The notes under the pieces are model-generated. The model was not told the DNA's origin, did not search any database, and saw nothing but the letters and a program-made list of their open reading frames with translations. Shown here in pieces: positions 1-8,861 of a stretch of 64,000 bases of DNA (the first letter of the stretch is position 1; each line of letters starts with the position of its first letter). The stretch is from assembly GCF_002209485.1 (NCBI RefSeq), contig NZ_NJIX01000003.1, positions 248,001 through 312,000 of the forward strand, read 5' to 3'. This stretch comes from Achromobacter sp. HZ34 (GTDB taxonomy: Bacteria > Pseudomonadota > Gammaproteobacteria > Burkholderiales > Burkholderiaceae_B). The translations under genes and the position numbers were made by a program.

Positions 1-26
1 AAGTTCGAAACTTGTACCGCCCACCA
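1..26 (+). tRNA. tRNA 3' end (partial), probably tRNA-Val
   Basis: The window opens inside a tRNA. The sequence shows part of the T-stem, the T-loop TTCGAAA, the 3' T-stem strand CTTGT, a seven-base acceptor strand ACCGCCC, discriminator A and an encoded CCA. The matching 5' acceptor strand would be GGGCGGT, which fits valine tRNAs of beta-proteobacteria from memory. The anticodon lies outside the window, so the amino acid is an inference. Confidence 0.72.
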
Positions 27-40
27 GGAATTCCGAAGTT

Positions 41-68
41 AAAAAGCCGGCCTCGCGCCGGCTTTTTT
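41..68 (+). terminator. intrinsic terminator after the tRNA
   Basis: The stem arms AAAAAGCCGGC and GCCGGCTTTTTT flank a CTCGC loop, and the 3' arm runs into a T-tract. The hairpin starts 15 bases after the tRNA CCA end, so it most likely ends the tRNA transcript. It could also work in reverse for the leftward gene ending at 139, because A-rich and T-rich flanks lie on both sides. Confidence 0.85.
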
Positions 69-138
69 GCGTCCGCTCGTGTCGAGCCTGCCGTAGTCAG
101 CCGGATTGGATTGCCACCACCACGTAACGCCGCGCCGG

Positions 139-1107
139 TCACACCGGATGCAGCTCCCGCGCCAGGGGCAGTTTGCTGCCGGAGATCGCGCGTTCGAGCA
201 GGACGTCGCGGCGGAAGCGGAATAGTTTGGCAGGACGACCGGCGGCGCCGCTGGCCATGGCGCCGGTTTCCTCGACCAGATCCTGCTGCTCGATCAGGCG
301 ACGGAAATTCTGCTTGTGCAAGCCACGCCCCGCCAACGCTTCCACCGCCTGCTGCAATTGCAGCAAGGTGAATTCGGCCGGCATCAACTCGAAAACCACC
401 GGCCGATACTTGATCTTGGCGCGCAAGCGCGCAATGCCGGTGGCGAGTATGCGCCGATGGTCATGCCGCATGGGCGTGCCCGGCAACGGCACCACGGGCG
501 GCAACGGCGGCAGGCCGGTAACGCCCTGCGCCTCCGGCACCAGCCCCACTTCGAACAGCAGCTCATAACGCTGCAGCACCATGTCCTCATTCCACGCGCC
601 GCCATGCAGGCCGAAGCTGATGGCCGCGCGGTCGGCACGCCGCTGGCGCATGGCGGCATCGGCGGCGCCACCCACCCACGCGGCCAGGCGCGGCTCGATG
701 ACCTCCGCCATCAAGGCTCCCGGCCCCTGGCGCCGGTCTTCCCAAGGAAAATAGCGATACCAGCTCTGCCAGCCCACACTGGCCACACCCGTCTCCGCGG
801 GCTCGCGCGTCAACCCCAGATAGCTGACGGAGATGACCTGGGTGTCGCCCAAGCCGGAACGGTCCCGGTCGGCGAAGGTATAAAGCTGCTCGACATAGCC
901 CAAGGGATGATGGGTCTGCGTCTCCACCCAGGCACGCAAGCCCGCCTGCAGCGAGCGATGATTGGGTTCGAAAGGCCCCGCCGGCAACGCGCGCGCGTCC
1001 TCCGTGGTCAGCACACGGGGCTGGCCATCGGTCACCGCGGCGAGCACGGCGACGAGTTCGGCGGCAACGGGATTTTCCATCGGCGGGTTCGGCTGCAGAC
1101 TGGCCAT
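139..1107 (-). CDS. NrtR-like transcriptional regulator (COG4111 type, 322 aa)
   Basis: Probable regulator of NAD metabolism, related to NrtR, which combines a NUDIX-like N-terminal ligand domain with a C-terminal winged helix. The N-terminal half carries the run LPAGPFEPNHRSLQAGLR and then GYVEQLYTFADRDR, as I recall from the COG4111 group. The C-terminal part (about residues 225-300) has FTLLQLQQAVEALAGR, HKQNFRRLIEQ and GRPAKLFRF, the usual winged-helix signature. I see no intact NUDIX box, so it is probably a sensor, not an enzyme. An alternative start is the second Met at residue 10. No NAD biosynthesis gene is adjacent, so its target is unknown. Confidence 0.72.
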   Translation of the reverse strand: MASLQPNPPMENPVAAELVAVLAAVTDGQPRVLTTEDARALPAGPFEPNHRSLQAGLRAWVETQTHHPLGYVEQLYTFADRDRSGLGDTQVISVSYLGLTREPAETGVASVGWQSWYRYFPWEDRRQGPGALMAEVIEPRLAAWVGGAADAAMRQRRADRAAISFGLHGGAWNEDMVLQRYELLFEVGLVPEAQGVTGLPPLPPVVPLPGTPMRHDHRRILATGIARLRAKIKYRPVVFELMPAEFTLLQLQQAVEALAGRGLHKQNFRRLIEQQDLVEETGAMASGAAGRPAKLFRFRRDVLLERAISGSKLPLARELHPV

Positions 1108-1281
1108 GCCAGGGTCTGGCGATTATACGGGGCCGGATGTCCCCCCCACTGTTCCGGCTTCTGGAATGCAGAAAACGACCAGCCCCCCTTTTTCCCGGCC
1201 GCTACCTCGGCCATCATCGTCGATCCGTGGGTCGCATGCGGCGACCCGCCTGTGCAAGATTTTTTCAGCGAGGTGGTCTAC

Positions 1282-2310
1282 ATGGAATACCGACACTTGG
1301 GCGCATCCGGTTTCACGGTGCCCGTACTCAGTTTCGGAACCGGCACGTTCGGCGGCAAAGGCGAGTTCTTCCAGGCCTGGGGCAGCACCGACGTCGCCGA
1401 AGCACGCCGCCTGATCGACATCTGCCTGGAAGCGGGCGTGACGATGTTCGACACCGCGGACATCTACTCGCGTGGCGCATCGGAGGAAGTCCTGGGCGAA
1501 GCGCTCAAGGGACGCCGTGACCAGGTCATCATCTCGACCAAGGCAACCTTCCGCTTCGACGACACCCCGAATAACGTGGGCTCGTCGCGCTTTCACCTGA
1601 TACGCGCGGTCGAGGACGCGCTCAAGCGCCTGGGCACGGACTACATCGACCTGTTCCAGCTGCACGGCTTCGACGCCAAGACCCCGGTGGAAGAAGTGCT
1701 GTCGACCCTGGACACGCTGGTACGCGCCGGCAAGATCCGCTACACGGGGGTGTCCAATTTCTCCGGCTGGCACCTGATGAAATCGCAGGCCACGGCGGAC
1801 CGCTACGGCTATCCGCGCTACGTCGCCAACCAGACCTACTACTCCCTGATCGGCCGCGACTACGAATGGGAGCTGATGCCGCTAGGCCAGGACCAGGGCG
1901 TGGGCGCCGTGGTGTGGAGTCCCCTGGGCTGGGGCCGCCTGACCGGCAAGATACGCCGCGGCCAGCCGCTGCCGCCCAACAGCCGGCTGCACAAGACCGC
2001 CGACATGGGCCCGCAGATGCCGGACGAATATCTCTATCGCGTCGTTGATGCACTAGACGAAGTGGCCGCCGAGACCGGCAAGACCGTGCCGCAGATCGCG
2101 CTGAACTGGCTGCTGCAACGTCCCACGGTAAGCACCGTGCTGATCGGCGCGCGCGATGAGGCGCAACTGCGCGCCAACCTGGGCGCCGTGGGCTGGAACC
2201 TGACCTCCGAGCAAGTGGCGAAGCTGGATGCCGCCAGCAAGGTGGATCGTCCCTACCCTTACTGGCATCAAGCCGGCTTCGCGGAACGTAATCCCTTCCC
2301 GACGGAATGA
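1282..2310 (+). CDS. aldo/keto reductase (342 aa)
   Basis: NAD(P)H-dependent aldo/keto reductase with a TIM-barrel fold. The start MEYRHLGASG was chosen because AGGTGG lies 5-11 bases upstream and the family N-terminus begins here; the reading frame stays open much further upstream, but that part overlaps the opposite-strand regulator. The catalytic tetrad is visible: Asp and Tyr in MFDTADIYS, Lys in IISTKATF and His in LFQLHGFD. The cofactor-binding C-terminal motif is around VLIGARDEAQLRANL. The length suits YajO/YghZ-type reductases. Its substrate is unknown. It runs tail to tail with the TetR gene. Confidence 0.9.
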   Translation: MEYRHLGASGFTVPVLSFGTGTFGGKGEFFQAWGSTDVAEARRLIDICLEAGVTMFDTADIYSRGASEEVLGEALKGRRDQVIISTKATFRFDDTPNNVGSSRFHLIRAVEDALKRLGTDYIDLFQLHGFDAKTPVEEVLSTLDTLVRAGKIRYTGVSNFSGWHLMKSQATADRYGYPRYVANQTYYSLIGRDYEWELMPLGQDQGVGAVVWSPLGWGRLTGKIRRGQPLPPNSRLHKTADMGPQMPDEYLYRVVDALDEVAAETGKTVPQIALNWLLQRPTVSTVLIGARDEAQLRANLGAVGWNLTSEQVAKLDAASKVDRPYPYWHQAGFAERNPFPTE

Positions 2311-2326
2311 GGCGAAATCGCGCGGG

Positions 2327-3064
2327 CTAGTTCCCGCGCGACAGTATGTCCCGATCGGTCCAGGCCGCGGGAGCGCTGAGGCCCAGCAGGGCATTCACCA
2401 GCAGCTCCCGCAGGATCAATTCGTTGTCCTCCAGGTCGACCATGGCGCCGTCACCGGCCAACACCTTGAATTTCTGTGAGAGCGGATCGCAGTTGGCCAG
2501 CAGATGCATGGCCGAGCCCCGCACGAATTCATAGCGCCAGATCAGCTCGGCGCGCTTGAACTGCGGCAACGCGACCGCCAGCGCTTCGATGAACATCTGC
2601 GCATAGCCGTCCAGCTGCCTGGATACGAACAGCGTGTAGTCGCTGTCCGGCACCGCGCGCAGATGATTTTCCATGCGTACGAACAGACGCCCGCCATCGG
2701 CCGCGCGTTCGCAGGCGACCAACGGCCGCAACAAGGCCTCCAATAACACCGGAACGGGAATGGCCGTGTCGCCGAACTGCCGGCGTGCGTCTTCCAGGCG
2801 CACGCGCCGCTCGATATTCACCGGCTCCAGCACCGCCAGCAACACCGACTTCACCAGCGCCTCCTTCGAGCCGTAGTAATAGTGGATCGACGCCACGTTC
2901 ACTTCCGATGCTTCGCAGATATCGCGCACGGTCGTCGCCACCGGCCCCTTGCGGGCAATCAATTCCTTGGCGGCAACCAGGATGCGATCGGGCACCGGCA
3001 TGTCCGCCGCTGTCCCGTCGGTCAGCGCAAGGGTCGTATCCGACCCATCGTGGGAATCCGCCAT
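2327..3064 (-). CDS. TetR-family transcriptional regulator (245 aa)
   Basis: TetR-type repressor. The N-terminal helix-turn-helix (about residues 25-75) reads ILVAAKELIARKG, TTVRDICEASEV and ASIHYYYGSKEALV, the classic TetR signature. The rest is the helical ligand and dimer domain, similar to the larger TetR_C domains of regulators such as CecR. The gene is divergent from the amidase/ABC operon starting at 3386, and a palindrome overlapping the -10 of that operon (3280-3299) is a candidate operator. Regulation of the divergent operon is therefore an inference from position. Confidence 0.9.
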   Translation of the reverse strand: MADSHDGSDTTLALTDGTAADMPVPDRILVAAKELIARKGPVATTVRDICEASEVNVASIHYYYGSKEALVKSVLLAVLEPVNIERRVRLEDARRQFGDTAIPVPVLLEALLRPLVACERAADGGRLFVRMENHLRAVPDSDYTLFVSRQLDGYAQMFIEALAVALPQFKRAELIWRYEFVRGSAMHLLANCDPLSQKFKVLAGDGAMVDLEDNELILRELLVNALLGLSAPAAWTDRDILSRGN

Positions 3065-3253
3065 GTCGTCCTCGATAAATCACATGTTTTAAATTGTAGT
3101 GAATGAAGATTCTAAGCGGCCCAGGCATCCGCCCACAAGCGGTAGCGATTCCGCAACGCAGCATTCGGATTTACCCCTACAGAACAAGCCCCTACAGAGA
3201 GGGACTTCGCATCAGGGCTTTCCATGAGGGAGCATTTTTTCCGCATTTGCATA

Positions 3254-3282
3254 TTGACGCCTCAAATCCCCCTACCTAGAAT
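3254..3282 (+). promoter_or_regulatory. sigma70-like promoter of the amidase/ABC operon
   Basis: A -35 box TTGACG (3254-3259) and a -10 box TAGAAT (3277-3282) are separated by exactly 17 bases. This is the best promoter match in the intergenic region and faces the rightward operon. Confidence 0.65.
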
Positions 3283-3299
3283 CAAACAACTGTTTAATT
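3280..3299. promoter_or_regulatory. putative TetR-type operator
   Basis: A 20-bp imperfect palindrome with half-sites AATCAAACA and TGTTTAATT; 8 of 10 base pairs match. It begins inside the -10 box and extends over the expected transcription start, an ideal position for repression. Assignment to the divergent TetR protein rests on proximity only. Confidence 0.45.
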
Positions 3300-3385
3300 C
3301 GGCATTCACAGCTTAAGTAGTTGAAAACAGGGACTTGTGCACTCGCAGCACGCACATGAACCCAGACATATCAAGGGGCTTTACC

Positions 3386-3697
3386 GTGTCCGATTCAGTC
3401 ATCTCGCCTCCCGCGGCGGGCGCAACCAGTTCGCCTGGCGTTTGTGCAAGCGCAGCAAATGCCGTTGCAGCCAAACCCGGCGCTTGCGACGCCGCCGCGC
3501 CCGAACTGACCCTGGCCGTGCTTGCCGCGCATGCCGGCCTGGCGCTCTCCCCTCCACATTTAGCCGAACTGGTCGACGCCTACCGCTATGTCGGCCCGAT
3601 GCTGGGCCGCATCCGCCGGGGCAATGCGCGCGCCGATGAGCCCGCGCACATCTTCGTCGCCCAGGCTTTCGACCAGGCGCTGGACCAGGCGGCCTGA
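3386..3697 (+). CDS. AtzG-like small amidase partner (DUF4089-like, 103 aa)
   Basis: Small helical protein like AtzG, which in the cyanuric acid pathway forms a GatC-like complex with the amidase AtzE. The C-terminal half matches the family pattern: LAAHAGLALSPPHL, then an amphipathic helix with YRYVGPMLGRI, ending in DEPAHIFV (the family ends in EPAxxF). The first 40 residues are Ala/Pro/Ser-rich. I chose the GTG start because AAGGGG lies eight bases upstream; ATG at 3356 and TTG at 3335 are in frame but lack a good ribosome site. It directly precedes an amidase, as expected for a transamidosome-like pair. Confidence 0.68.
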   Translation: MSDSVISPPAAGATSSPGVCASAANAVAAKPGACDAAAPELTLAVLAAHAGLALSPPHLAELVDAYRYVGPMLGRIRRGNARADEPAHIFVAQAFDQALDQAA

Positions 3698-3807
3698 GCC
3701 GCGCGCTTCCCCACAGAATCGTCACGCTGTCCGCCCGCGGCATGTCCGCGCGGCGCGCAACGTCCCAAGCAGGGCATTACGACGCGCGTCAGCGCGAAGG
3801 GTATCGC

Positions 3808-5286
3808 ATGCACACGGATCCGACTTTCCTGACCCTGGCTGAAGCCAGCCGCTTGATTGCCACCAAGGCGCTGTCTCCTGTCGAACTGACCGAAGCCTGC
3901 CTGGCCAGGGCCGATGACGTCGACGGCGCGCTACACAGCCTTATCACTCCCACGCCCGAGCGGGCGCGCATCGAGGCACGCCTTGCTGAAGCGCAGATCA
4001 TGCGCGACGGTCCGCGCAGTGCGCTGCACGGCATTCCCTACACGCTCAAGGACGTCTACGAAACCGCGGGCGTGCGCACCACCGGCCAATCGCGCCTGCT
4101 GGCCGATAACGTCCCGGCGCATGACTGTCACGCCCAGGCCGCGCTGGCCGGCGCCGGCGGCGTCTTCCTGGGCAAGACCACCACCTGGGAATTCGCGCAC
4201 GGCGGACCGTCCTGGGATGTCGTCGCCCCGCCCGCCCACAATCCCTGGAACACCACGCGCCACCCCGCCGGCTCGTCATCCGGTTCTGGCGCGGCCATCG
4301 CCGCCGGCCTTTGCCTGGCGACGATGGGCACCGACACGGGCGGCTCCATCCGCATGCCGGCCGCTGCCTGCGGCATCGCGGGCATCAAGCCCACCTATGG
4401 CCGCGTCAGCCGTGTCGGCGTGCTGCCGAATTCGTTCAGCCACGACCATGCCGGTCCCATGGCCTGGACCAGCGAAGACCTGGCCATCCTGCTGAACCTC
4501 ACCGCCGGCCACGATCCCCGCGATCCCGCCAGTGTCGACCTGCCGGTGCCGGACTATCGCGCCGCGCTCAATGGCGATGCGCGTGGCCTGGTGATCGGTG
4601 TGCCATGGCACTGGATGGATGAAGAGGTGCCGCTGTCACCGGGCAACCGGCGGGCGTTCGAAGCCTCGCTGGAAGTGCTGCGTGGCCTGGGCGCGACGCT
4701 TCGGCCCGTGACCTTGCCTTCCCTGCTCGAATACAACGACTGCAAACGCGTGATCGCCATGGGCGAGCTCTACGCCATCCATGAAACGGACCTGCGCACG
4801 CGGCCCGAACTGTTCGGCGCCAGCCTGCGCTATCGCATCATCTGTGGCGCGGTACTACGCGCCGAGGACTACATCCAGGCGATGCGCATGCGGACACGGC
4901 TGGCTGCCGCCATGCAGGCGGTCTACCGGACGGTGGACCTGCTGGCCGTGCCCTGCACCGAACCGGCCGGCAAGCTGGAACCCACATCGCCGCACTGGAT
5001 GTTCGCGGCGCCGAACTACACCACGCCATTCAATTCCGCCGGCAATCCCGCCCTGTCCATCTGCAACGGCTACGACGACGACGGCATGCCCTATTCGCTG
5101 CAACTGGCGGGCCGCCTGTTCGACGAAGCCACCGTACTGCGCGTTGGCGATGCCTACGAAAAGGCCACGCCCTGGCGCCAGCGCCGTCCCGACATCGCCA
5201 GCTTGAGCGCGCAGTCCGCCGCCAATAAAACCAACGCCCGTGCCGCGCAGGCCACCGCGTCGTCTGATGCCGCGGCGCTTGCATGA
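3808..5286 (+). CDS. amidase signature enzyme 1 (492 aa)
   Basis: Amidase-signature hydrolase of the GatA/AtzE superfamily, cleaving carboxamides or ureido bonds in the cytoplasm. Lys of the Ser-cisSer-Lys triad is in YTLKDVYETAGVRT (about residue 81), the glycine/serine loop is GSSSGSGAA (about 152-160), and the nucleophile is the last Ser of GTDTGGS (about 180). The start MHTDPTF follows a purine-rich GCGAAGGG; longer in-frame starts add only low-complexity residues. The AtzG-like gene just upstream is a likely partner. The last 30 residues are Ala-rich. Substrate unknown; the neighbouring ABC importer suggests an imported amide. Confidence 0.9.
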   Translation: MHTDPTFLTLAEASRLIATKALSPVELTEACLARADDVDGALHSLITPTPERARIEARLAEAQIMRDGPRSALHGIPYTLKDVYETAGVRTTGQSRLLADNVPAHDCHAQAALAGAGGVFLGKTTTWEFAHGGPSWDVVAPPAHNPWNTTRHPAGSSSGSGAAIAAGLCLATMGTDTGGSIRMPAAACGIAGIKPTYGRVSRVGVLPNSFSHDHAGPMAWTSEDLAILLNLTAGHDPRDPASVDLPVPDYRAALNGDARGLVIGVPWHWMDEEVPLSPGNRRAFEASLEVLRGLGATLRPVTLPSLLEYNDCKRVIAMGELYAIHETDLRTRPELFGASLRYRIICGAVLRAEDYIQAMRMRTRLAAAMQAVYRTVDLLAVPCTEPAGKLEPTSPHWMFAAPNYTTPFNSAGNPALSICNGYDDDGMPYSLQLAGRLFDEATVLRVGDAYEKATPWRQRRPDIASLSAQSAANKTNARAAQATASSDAAALA

Positions 5287-5394
5287 GGCCGCCGCCACGC
5301 ACCTGGCGCCGCACACCGTTTTAAACACCACACCCGCATTACCCGGCCCCCGCCGGGATCAACGTCAAACCGTGTTTCGCTTCGGAGAACCATC

Positions 5395-6999
5395 TTGCTC
5401 CTGAAAAAACTTGCGGCTCCCCTCATGGCCGCCGCGCTCGCCCTGGCCTTGCCCACTGCCGGCGCTCGCGCGGAATCGGTGCTACGCGTCGCCACCACCT
5501 TGTCCGACGTCCCCTTGACCACCGGCCAGGCCAGCCAGGGGGGCGAAGGGATGCGCTTCATCGGCTTCACCCTGTATGACGGCCTCATCAACTGGGACCT
5601 GTCGCGTTCGGACGTCGCCGCCAAGCTGCGTCCGGCCCTGGCCGAGAGCTGGTCGGTGGACGAGGCCACGCACACCAAGTGGACCTTCAAGCTGCGCCCC
5701 AACGTCAAGTTCCACGATGGATCGACCTTCACCGCCGATGCCGTCGTCTGGAACCTGGACAAGCTGCTCAAGCGCGACGCGCCGCAGTTCGACCAGGCCC
5801 AGGCCACGCAGGCCAGCCAATACGTGCTGAACATCGCGTCCTACCGTGTCATCGATCCGATGACCGTCGAGATCACCACCAAATCGGCCGACGCCGTGTT
5901 CCCGTTCCTGATCGCCGACGTCGGCATCTCCAGCCCGGCGCGCTACAAGGAAGTGGGCGGAGACTGGAACAAGTTCGCCATGAAGCCCTCCGGCACCGGC
6001 CCCTGGAAGCTGGACAAACTGGTGCCGCGCGAACGCGCGGAGCTGGTGCGCAACCCCGATTACTGGGATCCGAAGCGCGTGCCGAAGTCCGATCGCATGG
6101 TGCTGCTGATGATGCCGGATCCCAATACCCGCGTGGCCGCCTTGCTGTCCAAGCAGGTGGACTGGATCGAAGCGCCGCCGCCCGACACGCTGCCGCGCCT
6201 GAAGGAAGCGGGCATGCAGATCGTCACCAACATCTATCCGCATAACTGGCCTTATCAACTGAGCTATTCGGAAGGTTCGCCTTTCCGCGACATCCGCATA
6301 CGCAAGGCCGCCAACCTGGCCATCGATCGCAAGGGCCTGGTGGAGTTCCTCGGCGGCACCGCCATTCCCTCCGAAGGCATGGTCGATCCCAAGCATCCGT
6401 GGTTCGGCAAGCCGAACTTCAAGATCCGCTACGACCCGGACGAGGCGCGCAAGCTGATGAAGGAAGCCGGCTACAGCCCCGAACACCCCCTGCACGTCAA
6501 GTTCGCCATCTCGACCTCGGGTTCGGGACAGATGCAGCCCCTGCCCATGAACGAATTCGTCCAGGAAAACCTCAAGGCGGTCGGCTTCGACGTCGAGCTT
6601 GAAGTGCTTGAATGGGAAGCGCTGCGCGCACGGCGCCGCGCGGGTTCCGATGCGCCGGAAAACAAGGGCGTCTACGGAATCAACAACAGCTTCGGCTATT
6701 GGGATCCGGACATCGGCCTGATCGGTACGTCGTGGTCCAAGATGAAGCCCCCGGCAGGCTACAACTGGGGCGGGTTCCAGGACAAGGAAGCCGACGAACT
6801 GGCGGCCGCCGCCAAGGTGGAATTCGATCCCGCCAAGCAGGATGCGATCCTGGCCAAGCTGCACACGCGCATCGTCGACCAGGCCATGTGGATCTGGGTG
6901 GTGCATGACCTGAACCCGCGCGCCATGGCGCCCAACGTCAAGGGTTTCGTGCAGGCCCAAAGCTGGTTCCAGGACCTGACGCCGGTCTACCTGCAGTAA
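5395..6999 (+). CDS. ABC transporter substrate-binding protein, peptide/nickel family (534 aa, TTG start)
   Basis: Periplasmic solute-binding protein of SBP family 5 (DppA/OppA/NikA type). It has a Sec signal peptide with Lys-Lys, a hydrophobic core and a probable ALPTAGARA cleavage site near residue 27. The mature protein shows the family landmarks LYDGLINWDLS, LRPNVKFHDGSTFTADAVVW and FRDIRIRKAANLAIDR. Translation appears to start at TTG, with GGAG eight bases upstream and no suitable ATG near the signal peptide. It is followed after 10 bases by the first permease, so it supplies the ligand to this importer. Confidence 0.92.
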   Translation: MLLKKLAAPLMAAALALALPTAGARAESVLRVATTLSDVPLTTGQASQGGEGMRFIGFTLYDGLINWDLSRSDVAAKLRPALAESWSVDEATHTKWTFKLRPNVKFHDGSTFTADAVVWNLDKLLKRDAPQFDQAQATQASQYVLNIASYRVIDPMTVEITTKSADAVFPFLIADVGISSPARYKEVGGDWNKFAMKPSGTGPWKLDKLVPRERAELVRNPDYWDPKRVPKSDRMVLLMMPDPNTRVAALLSKQVDWIEAPPPDTLPRLKEAGMQIVTNIYPHNWPYQLSYSEGSPFRDIRIRKAANLAIDRKGLVEFLGGTAIPSEGMVDPKHPWFGKPNFKIRYDPDEARKLMKEAGYSPEHPLHVKFAISTSGSGQMQPLPMNEFVQENLKAVGFDVELEVLEWEALRARRRAGSDAPENKGVYGINNSFGYWDPDIGLIGTSWSKMKPPAGYNWGGFQDKEADELAAAAKVEFDPAKQDAILAKLHTRIVDQAMWIWVVHDLNPRAMAPNVKGFVQAQSWFQDLTPVYLQ

Positions 7000-7009
7000 G
7001 GATTGCGCC

Positions 7010-7933
7010 ATGCTCAGATACTTCCTGCGCCGCCTGGTCTACACCCTGCCCATCGCGCTGGGCGTCACCCTGGTCTGCTTTGCCCTGGTGCATCTGGCCC
7101 CAGGCGACCCCATCAGCGCCGTGTTGCCGGAGAACGCGTCGGCCTCGGTGGTCCAGGAAATCAAGGCCGCTTATGGCTTCGACAAGCCCTTGCCCCTGCA
7201 ATACCTGATCTGGCTGGGACGCGTGACGCAGGGCGACCTGGGCATGTCGATCAAGACCGGCCGCCCGGTCTCGGCGGAGATCGGCCCGGCCATCGCCAAT
7301 TCCATGCTGCTGGCGGCCGCCAGCATCTTCCTGGCTTTCGTAGGGGGCTGCGCACTGGGCGCGCTGGCCGGCTACACGCGGCGGCGCGGCGTGGACCGCA
7401 CGGTGACGGCCGTGGCCGTGACCGGCGTGTCGCTACCGCACTATTGGCTGGGCATGGTGCTGATCGTGTTCTTCTCGGTGGAGCTGCGCTGGCTGCCGGC
7501 CACGGGCATGGGGGGCCCGGACCTGGCGCACCTGATCCTGCCGGCGGTGACGCTGGCCGTCATTCCCATGGGCATCATCGCGCGCTCGGTGCGGGCGTCG
7601 GTCAGCGAGATCCGCCGCCAGGAATTCGTGCAGACGCTCTATGCCAAGGGCTTGCGTGGCCCGCAGGTGTTCCTGCACGTCGCCAAGAACGTGGCGCCCA
7701 CCGTCATGGCGGTCATGGGCCTGCAGTTCGCCCAGATGCTGGGCGGCTCCATCCTGGTGGAAACCGTGTTCTCCTGGCCGGGCACCGGCTTCCTGCTGAA
7801 CTCGGCCATCTTCACGCGCGACCTGCCCATCCTGCAGGGAACCATTCTTGTGCTGGCGATGCTGTTCGTCTTCACCAACCTGATCGTCGACGTGCTGCAG
7901 ATGCTCGTCGACCCGCGCGTCAAGCGCGCCTGA
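7010..7933 (+). CDS. ABC transporter permease, DppB type (307 aa)
   Basis: Inner-membrane permease of the dipeptide/nickel class. The N-terminus MLRYFLRRLVYTLPIALGVTLVCFALVHLAPGDP-type opening is the DppB/GsiC hallmark, with TM helices spread to the C-terminus. The cytoplasmic EAA-like loop (about residues 185-215: RASVSEIRRQEFVQTLYAKG) contacts the ATPase. It lies 10 bases after the binding protein and 12 before the partner permease. The full length is typical of the family. Confidence 0.94.
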   Translation: MLRYFLRRLVYTLPIALGVTLVCFALVHLAPGDPISAVLPENASASVVQEIKAAYGFDKPLPLQYLIWLGRVTQGDLGMSIKTGRPVSAEIGPAIANSMLLAAASIFLAFVGGCALGALAGYTRRRGVDRTVTAVAVTGVSLPHYWLGMVLIVFFSVELRWLPATGMGGPDLAHLILPAVTLAVIPMGIIARSVRASVSEIRRQEFVQTLYAKGLRGPQVFLHVAKNVAPTVMAVMGLQFAQMLGGSILVETVFSWPGTGFLLNSAIFTRDLPILQGTILVLAMLFVFTNLIVDVLQMLVDPRVKRA

Positions 7934-7945
7934 CGGGAGACCTCC

Positions 7946-8851
7946 ATGCGCATGCAGACCGTACCTGCCGCCGCCGCGATCGCACCGGCCGCCGCCTTCC
8001 GCCGGCCCAGCCGAGGCTACTGGCACACCGTCAGGCGCCGCCTGTCGCGCGATCCCCTGACGCTGGCCTGTGCCGCCATCCTGCTGGCGATCATCGGCGT
8101 CGCCATCGCCGCCCCGTGGCTGGGGCTGGACGATCCTTTCAAGATGAGCATGATCCGGCGCCTCAAGCCACCCGGCTACCAGGGCCACCTGCTGGGTACC
8201 GACGAACTGGGGCGCGACATGCTGGCCCGGCTGGTCTTCGGCGCACGGCTGTCCCTGTTCACCGGCTTCGTGCCGGTGGTGCTGGCGACGCTGATCGGCG
8301 GCGGCCTGGGCATCATCGCGGGCTTCACTGGCGGGCGCTGGAACATGATCATCATGCGCCTGATCGACGTGTTCTACGCCTTTCCTTCGGTGCTGCTGGC
8401 GGTGGCCATTTCCGGCGCGCTGGGCGCCGGCCTGCTCAATAGCATCGTCTCGCTGACGCTGGTCTTCATTCCACCCATCGCGCGCATCGCCGAAAGCGTC
8501 ACCACGCAGGTGCGTGAGCAGGACTTCGTGGAGGCGGCGCGCGCCACCGGCGCGTCGGGTTGGCGCATCGTGCAGGGCCATGTGCTGGCCAACGTCGTCG
8601 GTCCCATCCTGGTGTATGCCTCCAGCCTGATCAGCGTCAGCATCGTGATCGCCTCGGGCCTGAGCTTCCTGGGCCTGGGCGTCAGCCCGCCCAACGCCGA
8701 ATGGGGCCTGATGCTGAACACCTTGCGCCAGGCCATCTACGTCGCACCGATGACCGCCATCCTGCCCGGCATCATGATTTTCGTGACCTCGATGTGCTTC
8801 AACCTGATGAGCGACGGCCTGCGTAGTGCCATGGACGTCAAGAACGGATAA
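7946..8851 (+). CDS. ABC transporter permease, DppC type (301 aa)
   Basis: Second inner-membrane permease. A polar N-terminus (about 35 residues) leads into the first TM segment (LACAAILLAIIGVAIAAPWL), followed by the DppC signature HLLGTDELGRDMLARLVFGARLS-type loop and the EAA loop QVREQDFVEAARATGASGW near residue 205. It heterodimerises with the preceding permease. The family's usual end SDGLRSAMDVKNG is intact. The ATPase start lies ten bases downstream. Confidence 0.94.
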   Translation: MRMQTVPAAAAIAPAAAFRRPSRGYWHTVRRRLSRDPLTLACAAILLAIIGVAIAAPWLGLDDPFKMSMIRRLKPPGYQGHLLGTDELGRDMLARLVFGARLSLFTGFVPVVLATLIGGGLGIIAGFTGGRWNMIIMRLIDVFYAFPSVLLAVAISGALGAGLLNSIVSLTLVFIPPIARIAESVTTQVREQDFVEAARATGASGWRIVQGHVLANVVGPILVYASSLISVSIVIASGLSFLGLGVSPPNAEWGLMLNTLRQAIYVAPMTAILPGIMIFVTSMCFNLMSDGLRSAMDVKNG

Positions 8852-8861
8852 GGAGCGCCAC

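Larger units (their letters stand above)
3065..3385. other. divergent intergenic region between TetR gene and amidase/ABC operon
   Basis: About 320 bases, AT-richer than the flanks. It contains a sigma70-like promoter (3254-3282) and a palindrome (3280-3299) for the rightward operon. Nearer the TetR start, around 3082-3097, the string ATGTTTTAAATTG resembles the right half of that palindrome (TGTTTAATT), which would fit autoregulation. I see no other gene here. Confidence 0.6.

Noticed and set aside
316-1281. Open frame leading into the aldo/keto reductase
   Set aside because: It is antisense to the NrtR-like gene, low in recognisable motifs, and the reductase family begins at MEYRHLG with a ribosome site.
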